The notes under the pieces: generated by a model
The model's database searches: none
The model's input: the letters and a program-made list of their open reading frames with translations, nothing else
What the model was told of the DNA's origin: nothing
Position numbers and translations under genes: made by a program
Part shown: piece after piece, positions 45,528 through 55,357 of the stretch
Layout of the letters: each line of letters opens with the position of its first letter
Numbering within the stretch: position 1 is the first letter of the stretch
DNA from: Candidatus Hydrogenedentota bacterium
GTDB lineage: Bacteria; Hydrogenedentota; Hydrogenedentia; Hydrogenedentales; JAEUWI01
DNA: 64,000 nucleotides
Reading direction: 5' to 3'
Assembly: GCA_016182605.1 (NCBI GenBank)
Contig: JACPGE010000070.1
Coordinates: 1 to 64,000, forward strand

Positions 45528-47474
45528 CTACTCCCCTCCGGCCAGGGCAACGTGCTGCCCCTTCAATTTGTCAGCGTACACATACTCCATAACATCCTTG
45601 GCATAGGGCGACGCCACGTCGCTGCCCTTCTCGCCGTGCAGAATCAATACGCTTACGGCAATGCGGAGATCTTCTTCGATCACCCCCGCCACGAACCACG
45701 CATGGTGGCGCAACGCCCAGGGTACGACTCCGTTGTTCTTCCGGGCCGCTTCATCGCGCACAGCCAGCCGGACCACCTGCGCCGTGCCCGTCTTGCCCAA
45801 GACACGCAATCCCTTGACCTTTGCCTGCTGGCCGGTGCCACGCGGATAGTCGTCCTTTTCCACGCAACGCAACAATCCTTCCTTCACGATCTCGACTGTC
45901 TCGTCCTTCAGAATCTTTTCCCGCTCCGGTTTCATGCCTTGATTCAGGTGCGGGCGCACGCGGTACCCGCCATTGACGAAGGTCGAGATCATGGCGGCCG
46001 CCTGTAGAGGCGTCATCTGCGTGCTGCCCTGCCCAATGGCCATGATGGAGGTTTCAACCGGATACCACCGGCCAATGGAAGGATCCTTGTCATTCTTGTG
46101 CACCTCGGCTTTCCAGGCGGGGTTGGGCACAAGGCCGGGGGCCTCTTCCGGCAAATCGATTCCCGTCCGCTCGCCCAGGCCAAACTTGTGTGACCACGCC
46201 GAGATCCGGTCTATCCCGAGCTTCTGGGCGATCGTATAGTAAAACACGTCACACGAGTAGGCCAGCGAATTCACCAAGTTCGTTCCGCCATGGCCATGCC
46301 GCTGCCAGCAATGGAGCACCGCACCCATCTGAAAGGAGCCGCCACACGATACCGTCGAGGTAGGGGTGATCACGCCTTCTTCAATGGCCGCCGCGGCCAC
46401 CACCATCTTGTAAATGGATCCCGGGTAAGTCTGCTCTTTGAATGCGAGGGATTTCAGCGGATCGAGACGCTCCCGGGGTGTCGCCCCCTTGGGCCCCTGC
46501 AACAGAACGTTTTTTTCGGTGCGCAGGTTCTGCGTCACGAAGACGTTGGGATCGTAGGCCGGGTTGCTCGCCATGGCCAGCACCTCGCCTGTATCCGCAT
46601 TCAGCACTACGATGGCGCCCGCCTCACCCCCCAGCAAGTTTTCGCAATGTTCCTGAAGGTCCAGATCCAGCGTCAGGTGAAGGTCCCCGCCGCGCGATGG
46701 GTCGTGCCGGATCCCCATCGAATCGAGCAGATTGCCCGCCGTGTCGCGCGTGGCAATGTAGGGCTTGCCCCCGGTATCCGTAAGCAACTGGGGTGACCCG
46801 TCGGCGTAGCGCGTGTAACGCTCGAAGCCGTCGCGGCCATGGAGCAACTGTTCATACTGCTGCTCGATGCCCGCATAACCAATCAGGTCGCCCTGCCGGT
46901 AGCCGTCTTCGCGCCAGGTTTCGAGTTGATTCGGCCCGATCTCCGCCAGATACCCCAGCAACTGCCCCGCCGTCTTTCCGTGAAGATAACGGCGCTGGGG
47001 GTGCACCTTCGTGAAAACCCCCGGCAATTTGTAGGCGTTTTCCTCGATGCGCGTGCGCTCCGCCTTCGTCACGTCTTGCTGCACGAGAATCTGAATGAAG
47101 GGCGCCCCGCGCTTGCTCTCGATCTCGTCATACAATTCGCTTGCCGAAATCCCCAGTATGTTCGCCAGACTGTGGCACACTTCGCTGTGCCGCTCTTTGG
47201 GGCATTCGCCAGGCACAAACACGATATCCGCCGAGGGCCGGTTGTCCGCCAGCACGGCGTTGTCCCGGGCAAAGATGATGCCGCGATCCGACTTCAGGCG
47301 CTGCTCCCCCACGATCTGGCCCATGGACTTCTCGCGGAAATAGTTCAGGTTCAGAATCTGGAGACGCCACAATTGCACGCCCAGCACCGCCAGGGCCACC
47401 GTCATGGCCACAGCGAAGAACTGCACCCGGTTTTCCACGCCTGGATAGCGCTCGGCATCATGGCTTGATGGCAT
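45528..47474 (-). CDS. mrdA: Penicillin-binding protein 2
   Basis: 648 residues. One N-terminal membrane helix, a PBP dimerisation domain, and a transpeptidase domain with SIYK (SxxK), SCD (SxN position) and KTG (LGKTGTAQV). It cross-links peptidoglycan during cell elongation, with RodA. Its ATG shares one base with the mreD stop (TGATG) and follows GGGAG. Confidence 0.95.
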   Translation of the reverse strand: MPSSHDAERYPGVENRVQFFAVAMTVALAVLGVQLWRLQILNLNYFREKSMGQIVGEQRLKSDRGIIFARDNAVLADNRPSADIVFVPGECPKERHSEVCHSLANILGISASELYDEIESKRGAPFIQILVQQDVTKAERTRIEENAYKLPGVFTKVHPQRRYLHGKTAGQLLGYLAEIGPNQLETWREDGYRQGDLIGYAGIEQQYEQLLHGRDGFERYTRYADGSPQLLTDTGGKPYIATRDTAGNLLDSMGIRHDPSRGGDLHLTLDLDLQEHCENLLGGEAGAIVVLNADTGEVLAMASNPAYDPNVFVTQNLRTEKNVLLQGPKGATPRERLDPLKSLAFKEQTYPGSIYKMVVAAAAIEEGVITPTSTVSCGGSFQMGAVLHCWQRHGHGGTNLVNSLAYSCDVFYYTIAQKLGIDRISAWSHKFGLGERTGIDLPEEAPGLVPNPAWKAEVHKNDKDPSIGRWYPVETSIMAIGQGSTQMTPLQAAAMISTFVNGGYRVRPHLNQGMKPEREKILKDETVEIVKEGLLRCVEKDDYPRGTGQQAKVKGLRVLGKTGTAQVVRLAVRDEAARKNNGVVPWALRHHAWFVAGVIEEDLRIAVSVLILHGEKGSDVASPYAKDVMEYVYADKLKGQHVALAGGE

Positions 47475-47989
47475 CAGGTCACTCCCGATGACAGGCCCCG
47501 GGGACGCTGAAAGGTCCACATCAGGCCCATGATCACGAATGGACTAATGAGACAGGTGTAAAATGCGGCAGGGACTACGGACGCCACCAGGGTTGTCGCC
47601 ACGGAGACCGAAGGTTCCTGCACGTATTGAATCGCCGTGTAGAGCGCGCCGTGGATCACGCCGGCGCAAAAGACCAGCCCCATCTTGATGGCGGGATGCT
47701 CCGTCACCAGCCGCGTGGCAAAACGGCCCGTCACGTAACCCACGATCACCAGGCAAAAAACGTGGTGCCCGAGCACATCGTGGCTGGACACGTCCTGGTA
47801 GATCCCGCCGAGCAAGCCGGTAAACATGGCCCGTTCCACGCCCTGGGTAATGGCAAAGTAGACCACGAGAATAAGCGTGAGATCAGGCAGCACGCTCTGC
47901 AGCTTCAGCGCGTCCGGCCAGGTGGATTGCACGATCGCGGTCACCACGATAATCACCAGCCAGATTATGTTCTTGCCAATATCGGCCAT
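47474..47989 (-). CDS. mreD: Rod-shape membrane protein MreD
   Basis: 171 residues with about five membrane helices. Sequence is weakly conserved in this family; placement between mreC and mrdA supports the call. ATG 47989; a longer frame extends into mreC and is rejected. Stop overlaps mrdA. Confidence 0.88.
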   Translation of the reverse strand: MADIGKNIIWLVIIVVTAIVQSTWPDALKLQSVLPDLTLILVVYFAITQGVERAMFTGLLGGIYQDVSSHDVLGHHVFCLVIVGYVTGRFATRLVTEHPAIKMGLVFCAGVIHGALYTAIQYVQEPSVSVATTLVASVVPAAFYTCLISPFVIMGLMWTFQRPRGLSSGVT

Positions 47990-47999
47990 GCGCAATCTC

Positions 48000-48932
48000 T
48001 CAGGGTGCGTATTTTTCTTGCAGCGTGCGGCGATCGGGAAGCTGCGTGGCAAAGGCCACCGGCGCCTCCACGTCCTGCGTGAGACCCGCAAGATCGTCCA
48101 CCGATTTTACCGCGCGCTCCACCACAAAGACCTCGTCCAGACTGTAGGGGTCCACATAGGGCTGCACTTCCGCCGATTGCCACAGGGTGCCGCTCTTGCT
48201 CACCCGGCTCACCCGGCCTATCGGAAGCCCCGCGGGGAACAGGCTCTCCGGACTCGTCACCACGGGATCCCCAATCTGCACTTCGTCCTTCATATCGATA
48301 AAGGCCATGGTGCAGATACTGGAAAGATCGGAACTCGTCGAGCGCACAATGCCGTCAAAGGCGCGCAGCCGGCTGCGCTTCACCATGGCGCCCACGCGGC
48401 ACAGGGGATGATGCAGCGTCGCCACGGTCGCCGTATAGGGCTGCACGGCAATGATCATGCCCACCACGCCCTCCGGCCCCACCACGGCCATGCCCTCTTC
48501 CACGCCATGCTGGCGCCCGCGATCGATGGTCAGCGTGCCCTTGTAACTCTCCAGAATCTCCACGGGCGTGAAGGAAAAGCGCGGATTCGCCCGCTTGAAC
48601 TCCAGAAGATCGCGGAGCCGCTGGTTCTCCTGGTTCAGTTCCGAGGTCTTCGCCAGCGCCTCGCTCAGCCGCGGCAGATTCTGATAGAGCAAGGCGTTCT
48701 CGTCGCGCAGACTGCCATAGCCGTACACGAAGCCAAACGCGAAATCCGCCATGTTCTCCATCGACGCACGGGCCTTCAAAAAGGGGTAGGCCGTCATGGT
48801 GACAAGATAACTGATGCCCCGCTGGATGCCCGTCGCCTCGGTGCCGCTGACCAGGGAGGCCAGCGACAGCGACACCAACACAATCAGAATTACGACAGGA
48901 CGGTTTTCACGCAACAGCCGGGAGAAGTTCAC
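48000..48932 (-). CDS. mreC: Rod-shape protein MreC
   Basis: 310 residues. N-terminal membrane helix (about 12-32), coiled coil (about 75-110), then the two beta-barrel periplasmic domains (VVGPEGVVGMI, GDPVVTSPES, FPAGLPIGRV). MreC links MreB to PBP2 in the periplasm. GTG start with GGGGG 7 bp upstream. Confidence 0.93.
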   Translation of the reverse strand: MNFSRLLRENRPVVILIVLVSLSLASLVSGTEATGIQRGISYLVTMTAYPFLKARASMENMADFAFGFVYGYGSLRDENALLYQNLPRLSEALAKTSELNQENQRLRDLLEFKRANPRFSFTPVEILESYKGTLTIDRGRQHGVEEGMAVVGPEGVVGMIIAVQPYTATVATLHHPLCRVGAMVKRSRLRAFDGIVRSTSSDLSSICTMAFIDMKDEVQIGDPVVTSPESLFPAGLPIGRVSRVSKSGTLWQSAEVQPYVDPYSLDEVFVVERAVKSVDDLAGLTQDVEAPVAFATQLPDRRTLQEKYAP

Positions 48933-49017
48933 AGGCAGGCCCCCCGATCAGGCCGTGGCTGTCCCCCGGAGGCGCGGTTGCCGAGCAATCTTTCCGGTGC
49001 AGCAGACATACCGGGCG

Positions 49018-50076
<1,059 letters not shown>

Positions 50077-50159
50077 TTACTCTCCGAGACAGCCCGGCGG
50101 CACACTTCCTAAATTGCTACACTTAAACGATTTATGATTCGGACAGTTCTAGCCCGCGC

Positions 50160-50188
50160 ATTATAGCAGAACCACCCGGGATTTCCAA
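50160..50188 (-). promoter_or_regulatory. sigma70 promoter of the mreB operon
   Basis: On the minus strand TTGGAA (50188-50183), a 17-bp spacer and TATAAT (50165-50160). It gives a leader of about 105 nt before mreB. The gap 50047-50513 also holds the island promoter at 50341 but no gene. Confidence 0.75.
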
Positions 50189-50340
50189 TGCCCACGAACC
50201 GCAGATCCCGCGAATGGAGGCCGAAGAACCCCTCCTTAACGCACGGCTCAAGGTGCCAACAACAAGATTGCTCTTGAAACTCTTCCGTGCCCCTTCGCGT
50301 AAAGTGACTTAAGGAGCAGCACTGGACCGCTGACCACGAA

Positions 50341-50369
50341 TTGACGTAGCCCATGCTGCTATATACACT
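50341..50369 (+). promoter_or_regulatory. Promoter of the HepT-MntA pair
   Basis: TTGACG at 50341-50346, 17 bp, TACACT at 50364-50369, within GCTATATACACTTGG. The same arrangement recurs at 51279-51307. The start of translation is at 50514, so the leader would be about 135 nt. Confidence 0.6.
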
Positions 50370-50513
50370 TGGCAGTGTTCGTTCAGAAAATTTCGTCGGG
50401 GATTTTGGTTGAAGGCAGCGTACCGCAGTTCCTGGACGCCGGAAAGGCGAATACAGCGAAAATTGGTTGCTTTTGGCGAGACTGACGTAGGTGCCGTACC
50501 GTGGAGAACTGGG

Positions 50514-50936
50514 ATGATCGACCATGACAGGCTTCACAAGTCCGTCAAGCGGCTGGCACTTCAGTTGGAGAATCATCAAGGGGCGACTGGCCGCGCCGAA
50601 CTCACGACCCTGGACCGGGAAGCGCTCGCCGAGTCTGTGATGCAACGCTTCAAAAAGTGCTACGACACCCTCTGGAAGCACCTGAAGCGATACCTCGCGG
50701 AAGAACAGGGCCTCACCGATATCCCCAACAGCCCCAAGCAGGTATTTCGTCTGGCCAACGAAAATTATCTCTTGTCGGGTCGAATCGAGCAATGGCTCCA
50801 CTACGCGAATACGCGTACCGCCACCGCCCACGACTACAGCGGCGAAAAAGCGGAGGAATCTCTGGCCATCATACCGCACTTCCTGACTGACGCTATCGGT
50901 CTCTACGAGATTATGACCAGGACCTGCTGGAAATGA
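50514..50936 (+). CDS. HepT-like HEPN toxin (HI0074 family)
   Basis: 140 residues, all helical. It has the HEPN RNase motif R-X4-H-X-Y: Arg101, His106 and Tyr108 (RTATAHDY). In HEPN/MNT systems the toxin cleaves RNA and is blocked when the partner adenylylates the tyrosine. It is often annotated as a nucleotidyltransferase substrate-binding protein. ATG 50514 follows GGAG; its stop overlaps the next start (ATGA). Confidence 0.88.
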   Translation: MIDHDRLHKSVKRLALQLENHQGATGRAELTTLDREALAESVMQRFKKCYDTLWKHLKRYLAEEQGLTDIPNSPKQVFRLANENYLLSGRIEQWLHYANTRTATAHDYSGEKAEESLAIIPHFLTDAIGLYEIMTRTCWK

Positions 50937-51241
50937 ACCCTTCGCTGGATTTGACCGCCGCGCAGCACGAACAAATCACCGCCCTGCTGACACATCATCT
51001 GCCCGGCGTGGAAGTCTGGGCCTTCGGTTCACGCGTCAAACACACCGCACGCCCAAACTCCGATCTCGATCTGGTCGCCTTTGCCGAAGCGGATCATGCG
51101 TCCCGCGTCGCGGACCTCAGAGAGGCCTTCGAAGACAGCGCCCTCCCCTTTCGCGTCGACCTGCACGTCTGGAGGGACTTGCCGGAGAGTTTTCAGAGAA
51201 ATATCGCCGCAGAATACACGGTGCTCCAGCATGGCCGGTAG
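50933..51241 (+). CDS. MntA-like minimal nucleotidyltransferase antitoxin
   Basis: 102 residues. The motif G-S-X10-D-X-D is exact: Gly32-Ser33 and Asp44, Asp46 (FGSRVK...NSDLDL). MNT antitoxins add AMP to the HEPN toxin's tyrosine. Coupled to the upstream toxin gene by a four-base overlap. Confidence 0.9.
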   Translation: MNPSLDLTAAQHEQITALLTHHLPGVEVWAFGSRVKHTARPNSDLDLVAFAEADHASRVADLREAFEDSALPFRVDLHVWRDLPESFQRNIAAEYTVLQHGR

Positions 51242-51278
51242 ATGGAAGAAGTCCGGTAATTTGCCTTTCCGCTCCCCA

Positions 51279-51307
51279 TTGACGCAGACCCTTCTGTGCT
51301 ATACACT
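51279..51307 (+). promoter_or_regulatory. Second copy of the island promoter
   Basis: TTGACG at 51279-51284, 17 bp, TACACT at 51302-51307. The surrounding bases (GTGCTATACACTTGG) repeat those at 50353-50372. It lies about 37 bp before the hsdM remnant and could now drive the NYN-STAND operon. Confidence 0.6.
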
Positions 51308-51344
51308 TGGTCACTATTACGCAGTACCCAGCGGAAGAGGATCC

Positions 51345-51770
51345 ATGTCGCCAAAGAAAACTGCGGAAAATGGCAGGAGCGCCAATGTCGGCTACGAGGC
51401 CGAGATCTGGAAGTTGGAAGACGCGCTGAAAGGCAGCACTTGTGCGCCGTACTATGCCGCAGTTTGCCCGATTCTATCACTGTTGACGGATTTCGACAGC
51501 CGGATCGCGAGAAGGGCTAGATTTGAAGACCTAAGCATACAGACCATGCCTGACACTGCCAGTCGCAAGCGCGTCCCCGCCGAGTCCCTTTCGCGCTTCC
51601 ACTCTCTACCGCTGTCCATCCAATTCGCCGAGTCATTTGGCGGACAGGTTTGGTCCCCTTTCGCTCGCGCTCGCGCGACCAGCTCCGAAAATAGGTCCTT
51701 GATCTTCGAGCGAAAAGTACTATTTCGAAATACCATCAGGCCAACTCGTACCAAGCTTATCGATCATTGA
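51345..51770 (+). pseudogene. hsdM: Remnant of a type I methyltransferase gene (hsdM 5' end)
   Basis: The first 31 codons (to about 51437) read like the start of HsdM: SANVGYEAEIWKLEDALKGS, where intact proteins continue into MDAAEYKHVV...FLKYISD. From there the similarity stops, and the frame runs to 51770 without recognisable domains. GAGGATCC precedes the ATG, so a 141-residue product might still be made. No catalytic methyltransferase motifs remain. Confidence 0.65.
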
Positions 51771-51779
51771 AGGCACAAC

Positions 51780-52493
51780 ATGCTAACTCTACTTATTGAC
51801 TATGACAATTTCAAAGGGACTAGACTGTACGGCTCACCTATCGACATTGTGCAGGCGACTTGTCTATGCTTGGAGAACGCTCAAGGAGACCTTCCTCGAA
51901 ATATTAACGCGAGGTTTTACGGCGGATGGTATGAGTCGCAGAGCCTATCCCGAATGGCTCAGGACATAGTTCAAAAAATAAGCGCCGCGTTTCCATTTCC
52001 ACGGAAATCCTCTACGGGAAAGTCCAGTACAATAACCGCAGAACTTGCCCATTCATCACTAGTGCAACCGAGGATTCCATGGCATAACACTTTTCGAAGG
52101 AGGCAACTCCAAAATAATATCCGTTGCGCCACCAAAGCAGATTGGCCCTGCAATATGTCCGCGTGCCTACTAACTCCATTGGAACAATTCTTTGCATCCA
52201 ACAAGTGCCCAGAATTGCATTGCAAAGTTACAACACATGATATCTTCTATCGCAACGAGCAGAAGCTGGTAGATTCAATGTTGCTTATTGACCTGATGTT
52301 TTCTGCTTTCCACGATAAGCAAATTGTCATCGTTTCCTCCGATGAGGATTTCACACCGGGTATAGTATTCGCAACACAACTGGGCACTATGGTTTACCAT
52401 GTCAAACCTAAGACGCCTTCAAATTATTCGCCGCGCTACATGGCGCATTTACAAAGTAATTACACAGAATTACATATTTGGAGACAGCCATGA
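51780..52493 (+). CDS. NYN-domain (PIN-like) nuclease
   Basis: 237 residues. Acidic residues typical of NYN/LabA ribonucleases are present: LLIDYDN (Asp7, Asp9), VDSMLLIDL (Asp165, Asp171) and VIVSSDEDF (Asp188, Asp190). Between them lies an insertion with several cysteines (116, 124, 129, 143, 148) that could bind zinc. ATG with AAGG upstream. Base composition is much more AT-rich than in neighbouring genes. Its stop overlaps the start of the NTPase gene, so the two are made together. Confidence 0.75.
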   Translation: MLTLLIDYDNFKGTRLYGSPIDIVQATCLCLENAQGDLPRNINARFYGGWYESQSLSRMAQDIVQKISAAFPFPRKSSTGKSSTITAELAHSSLVQPRIPWHNTFRRRQLQNNIRCATKADWPCNMSACLLTPLEQFFASNKCPELHCKVTTHDIFYRNEQKLVDSMLLIDLMFSAFHDKQIVIVSSDEDFTPGIVFATQLGTMVYHVKPKTPSNYSPRYMAHLQSNYTELHIWRQP

Positions 52494-54781
52494 ACTTTGC
52501 AACATTTCGCCGTGTAGTCAGCACCTTTGTCGACAACCCGAAGAATATAAGTTGGGACAGAGGCACCTTGCTTATGCAGGCGTCGGGCAATGAAATTATG
52601 GTGACGTATCGTCAACAGGGAGAGAATTTAATCGTATCAGAGCACGGCAAGGACTCGGACGCTTTGACTTGGATTGCCAGGAGGTTGGCGCGACTCGATG
52701 TGCTATCCGAGCAACTTATCGCTACTCTTCCACAGGTAACTACTTACATTCCACCTTCGGGCGCATTTTCTGATCATCTCGAAAGGGCAACGAAGGAAGG
52801 TCTAATTCCGTGCGATGACGCCAAGTCTACTCTCTCGAATTGTCTGCTTGAAAAAATCCCAGGCGTTTGCGAAGTCTATTACTTGACCTCCGACGCTGGT
52901 GACGGAAAGTCAACACTAATAAACCAAATGGCTCTAGAGCGCGCTCAGCATTACCGCCGAGCCGAAGCTTCTAGTCTTATAGTTCCAGTTCCACTCGGAG
53001 GACGTCCATTTCTTTCCTTTGGCGATATTATAAGTGCAACACTATTGAACCAATACCGATTTCAGAATCTTTATTTCGATTCATTTATGGAATTTGTAAA
53101 GCTCGGGCTGATAATTCCGGCTCTTGACGGATTCGAGGAGGTTTTTGTTGAGGGGCGTCATGATGAAGCAATTAGTGCTCTCGGACAACTATTGTCAGCA
53201 CTTCGAGATGATGGAGAAAGCACTGGCCAGGTAGTAATTGCGGCACGGCAAGCTTACTTCGATTTCAAAAGTTTTTCAACACAGGCAAAACTTTGGGATT
53301 CGTTGCCAGATTCGGTCTTGACATTCGCTCAGGTGCGACTGGATCGCTGGAGTAAAATGCACTGTATTAAATATTTTAAGTTGAGTGGCTTGCTGGACGC
53401 CGAGAACCTCTACAATGCGTTTGCAGAGCGTCTGGGAACAGAACAGCATCCACTCTTGACACGTCCAGTTCTCGTTAGGCAGCTTGTTATGATTATCATG
53501 AAGTCGGACGCCCCGTTCTCCGTCGTAAACGCTATACAGCCGGGCACTGCGAACTATTTCTACAAATTTGTAAACACCATAGTCGAACGAGAGGCACAAG
53601 ATAAGTGGATAAGCAAGTCTGGCCCTGCTCCGAATCCTCCACTCCTTACAGTTGAGCAACATCACGAATTACTTGGTCATGTCGCCAACGAGATGTGGAC
53701 ATCGAAGACGACGAGTCTGCCTGCTGATATCCTTGACGTAATTGCGGAGAGCTACAGTGAGACTGTCGGACTTCCAGTACAGGTGTCGAGACAGATCAAG
53801 GAGCGACTCAAGCAACATGCATTAATTGTCACTGAAAGTGGATATAAGAAAACCTATCGTTTCGACCACGAAGAATTCTATCACTTTTTCTTGGGGCACT
53901 CGCTTGGAGATGTCTTGGTGAAACGTGATCAGTCCGGTGTCTTGCGAATTATTCGTCTAGATGTGCTTCCACCTGTTGCATGTCAGATAACGATATCTAT
54001 CGCTTTACAAAGCTGCAACGATGTGCGCGAAATAGCTGATTTTATACGCGCCTTGTCTGACCTTGAAGGTCCCTCATCGTACGTTAAGGAGAATGCAACT
54101 CTTCTCCTACTCGAACTTGCAGATGGTCGAACGGATATTAGGCCTGATTTTTCCAACTACTTTTTCAACGCGGAACTCTTGAGAGAGCGGCGGCTGCAAA
54201 ACTGCACATTTGTGAACTGTATATTTCTCGAGCTAGATCTCGAGTCGAGCAGGCTCAGTGACTGTGTTTTTCGGCGATGTGTTATCGAGAGACTACTATT
54301 ATCTAGAGAGATTCTGAACGGCCTAGTATTCGACGTCGACTGTGTCGTTCGTGCCGTCGTGTGCGCGAGCACGTCTGATGAGCCTGTTTTCGCTCCGATT
54401 TTGATTCGTGAGCACGTGAAACAAGCTGGTATAGATTGGCACGGAGGATTGACGGCGGAAATTAACCAATCCAACGAGGCAGACCCAGATATTGGGTTAT
54501 TCACTCGTCTTCTGCGCGGATTTCTTCGTACGACGCAGATGAACGAAAATGTCATTTTACAAAGGCTTGGCGTCCACGCTCCTGCCATCATAGCTACGAT
54601 GATTCCGAAGTTGCAGGATGCCGGAATCGTTGAAGAGGTGCAATGGCAAGGACACGGTGTACAGCATAGGTATCGTTTGTCAGCATCAATGGAAGATATT
54701 CAATCTGCATTGGAGGAGTGCCAAGGGTCTTTCGAAAGATTTCTTCAGATATCCAAAGTTAAAATGCCGAGAATCCAATAG
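52490..54781 (+). CDS. STAND/NACHT-like NTPase
   Basis: 763 residues. An N-terminal domain of about 100 residues that I do not recognise is followed by a P-loop NTPase: Walker A SDAGDGKST (134-142), Walker B LIIPALDGFEE (Asp213), sensor Arg253 (AARQ), and a helical arm with FDHEEFYHFFLG. Then come a pentapeptide-like stretch (LQNCTFVNCIFLEL, about 600-630) and a C-terminal winged helix (about 690-745). STAND NTPases act as sensor switches in bacterial defence. ATG 52490 has GGAG upstream. AT-rich composition marks it as acquired DNA. Confidence 0.8.
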   Translation: MNFATFRRVVSTFVDNPKNISWDRGTLLMQASGNEIMVTYRQQGENLIVSEHGKDSDALTWIARRLARLDVLSEQLIATLPQVTTYIPPSGAFSDHLERATKEGLIPCDDAKSTLSNCLLEKIPGVCEVYYLTSDAGDGKSTLINQMALERAQHYRRAEASSLIVPVPLGGRPFLSFGDIISATLLNQYRFQNLYFDSFMEFVKLGLIIPALDGFEEVFVEGRHDEAISALGQLLSALRDDGESTGQVVIAARQAYFDFKSFSTQAKLWDSLPDSVLTFAQVRLDRWSKMHCIKYFKLSGLLDAENLYNAFAERLGTEQHPLLTRPVLVRQLVMIIMKSDAPFSVVNAIQPGTANYFYKFVNTIVEREAQDKWISKSGPAPNPPLLTVEQHHELLGHVANEMWTSKTTSLPADILDVIAESYSETVGLPVQVSRQIKERLKQHALIVTESGYKKTYRFDHEEFYHFFLGHSLGDVLVKRDQSGVLRIIRLDVLPPVACQITISIALQSCNDVREIADFIRALSDLEGPSSYVKENATLLLLELADGRTDIRPDFSNYFFNAELLRERRLQNCTFVNCIFLELDLESSRLSDCVFRRCVIERLLLSREILNGLVFDVDCVVRAVVCASTSDEPVFAPILIREHVKQAGIDWHGGLTAEINQSNEADPDIGLFTRLLRGFLRTTQMNENVILQRLGVHAPAIIATMIPKLQDAGIVEEVQWQGHGVQHRYRLSASMEDIQSALEECQGSFERFLQISKVKMPRIQ

Positions 54782-54813
54782 CACACTTTTGTCTGCAGGA
54801 GAAACTGATTCGG

Positions 54814-54890
54814 TTAGATAGTTTCGTCGAAGACGCCGCGATAGCTTGGCTGGATGCCGACGGGTGGTTGGTATGGCACGACCCCGATGG
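54814..54890 (+). pseudogene. hsdR: Remnant of a type I restriction subunit gene (hsdR 5' end)
   Basis: The frame starting at 54814 reads LDSFVEDAAIAWLDADGW, matching the start of many HsdR proteins (S-x-VEDAALAWLE-x-LGW). Only about 25 codons are recognisable. No start codon or ribosome site remains. Together with the hsdM remnant it brackets the NYN-STAND module. Confidence 0.55.
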
Positions 54891-55141
54891 CTGGACTACG
54901 GCCTGGAAGTTATACTCCGCCACAGCGTGTGGCGCACGACCTGACCGAACGTCAACAGCGAATACTGGCGCTGATAGAAGCGAGTCGTTGGGGACTGGCA
55001 CTTCGTGATATTCGAAGTTCATTGGAACCTGGAGCGCCCGGATGGGAAGTCAAGAACGATTTGGCCACCCTGAAGCACCTGAATCTGATAAGAACCACCG
55101 GCCATGGAAGCGGGGCCAGGTGGGAATTCGTAAGATATTGA
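54854..55141 (+). pseudogene. Winged-helix fragment, probably the 3' end of a truncated gene
   Basis: 95 codons. Only residues from about 30 are convincing: LTERQQRILALIEASRWGL, then KNDLATLKHLNLIRTTGHG, the winged-helix tail found at the C-terminus of RecG-like/AlbA ATP-binding regulators that accompany type I restriction loci. Its first part overlaps the hsdR remnant in another frame, so the visible start is not native; the gene's 5' part seems deleted. Confidence 0.45.
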
Positions 55142-55163
55142 TTGGACTGGTGTTACGAGGCGG

Positions 55164-55210
55164 AACTCCAATTCCACTCCAATTCCACTCCAATTCCACT
55201 CCAATTCCTC
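55164..55210. repeat. Short tandem repeat, 11-bp unit
   Basis: ATTCCACTCCA is repeated three times exactly at 55171-55203, with partial copies on both sides. It lies in the 216-bp gap between the island and the wecA-like gene. No gene or promoter is seen in the rest of the gap. Confidence 0.8.
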
Positions 55211-55357
55211 AATTCATCCTCAAGACCAACTCCGACCCGCCCCAAGACCATCCCCAGATCGTCCCCAAACCCAACATCAAGAAGGAAGAAATCGTTGGGT
55301 GACGGGCCGGGTGGGCAGGTGCCCATACAATGCGGATAGTCCGCCGGAAACGCATCT

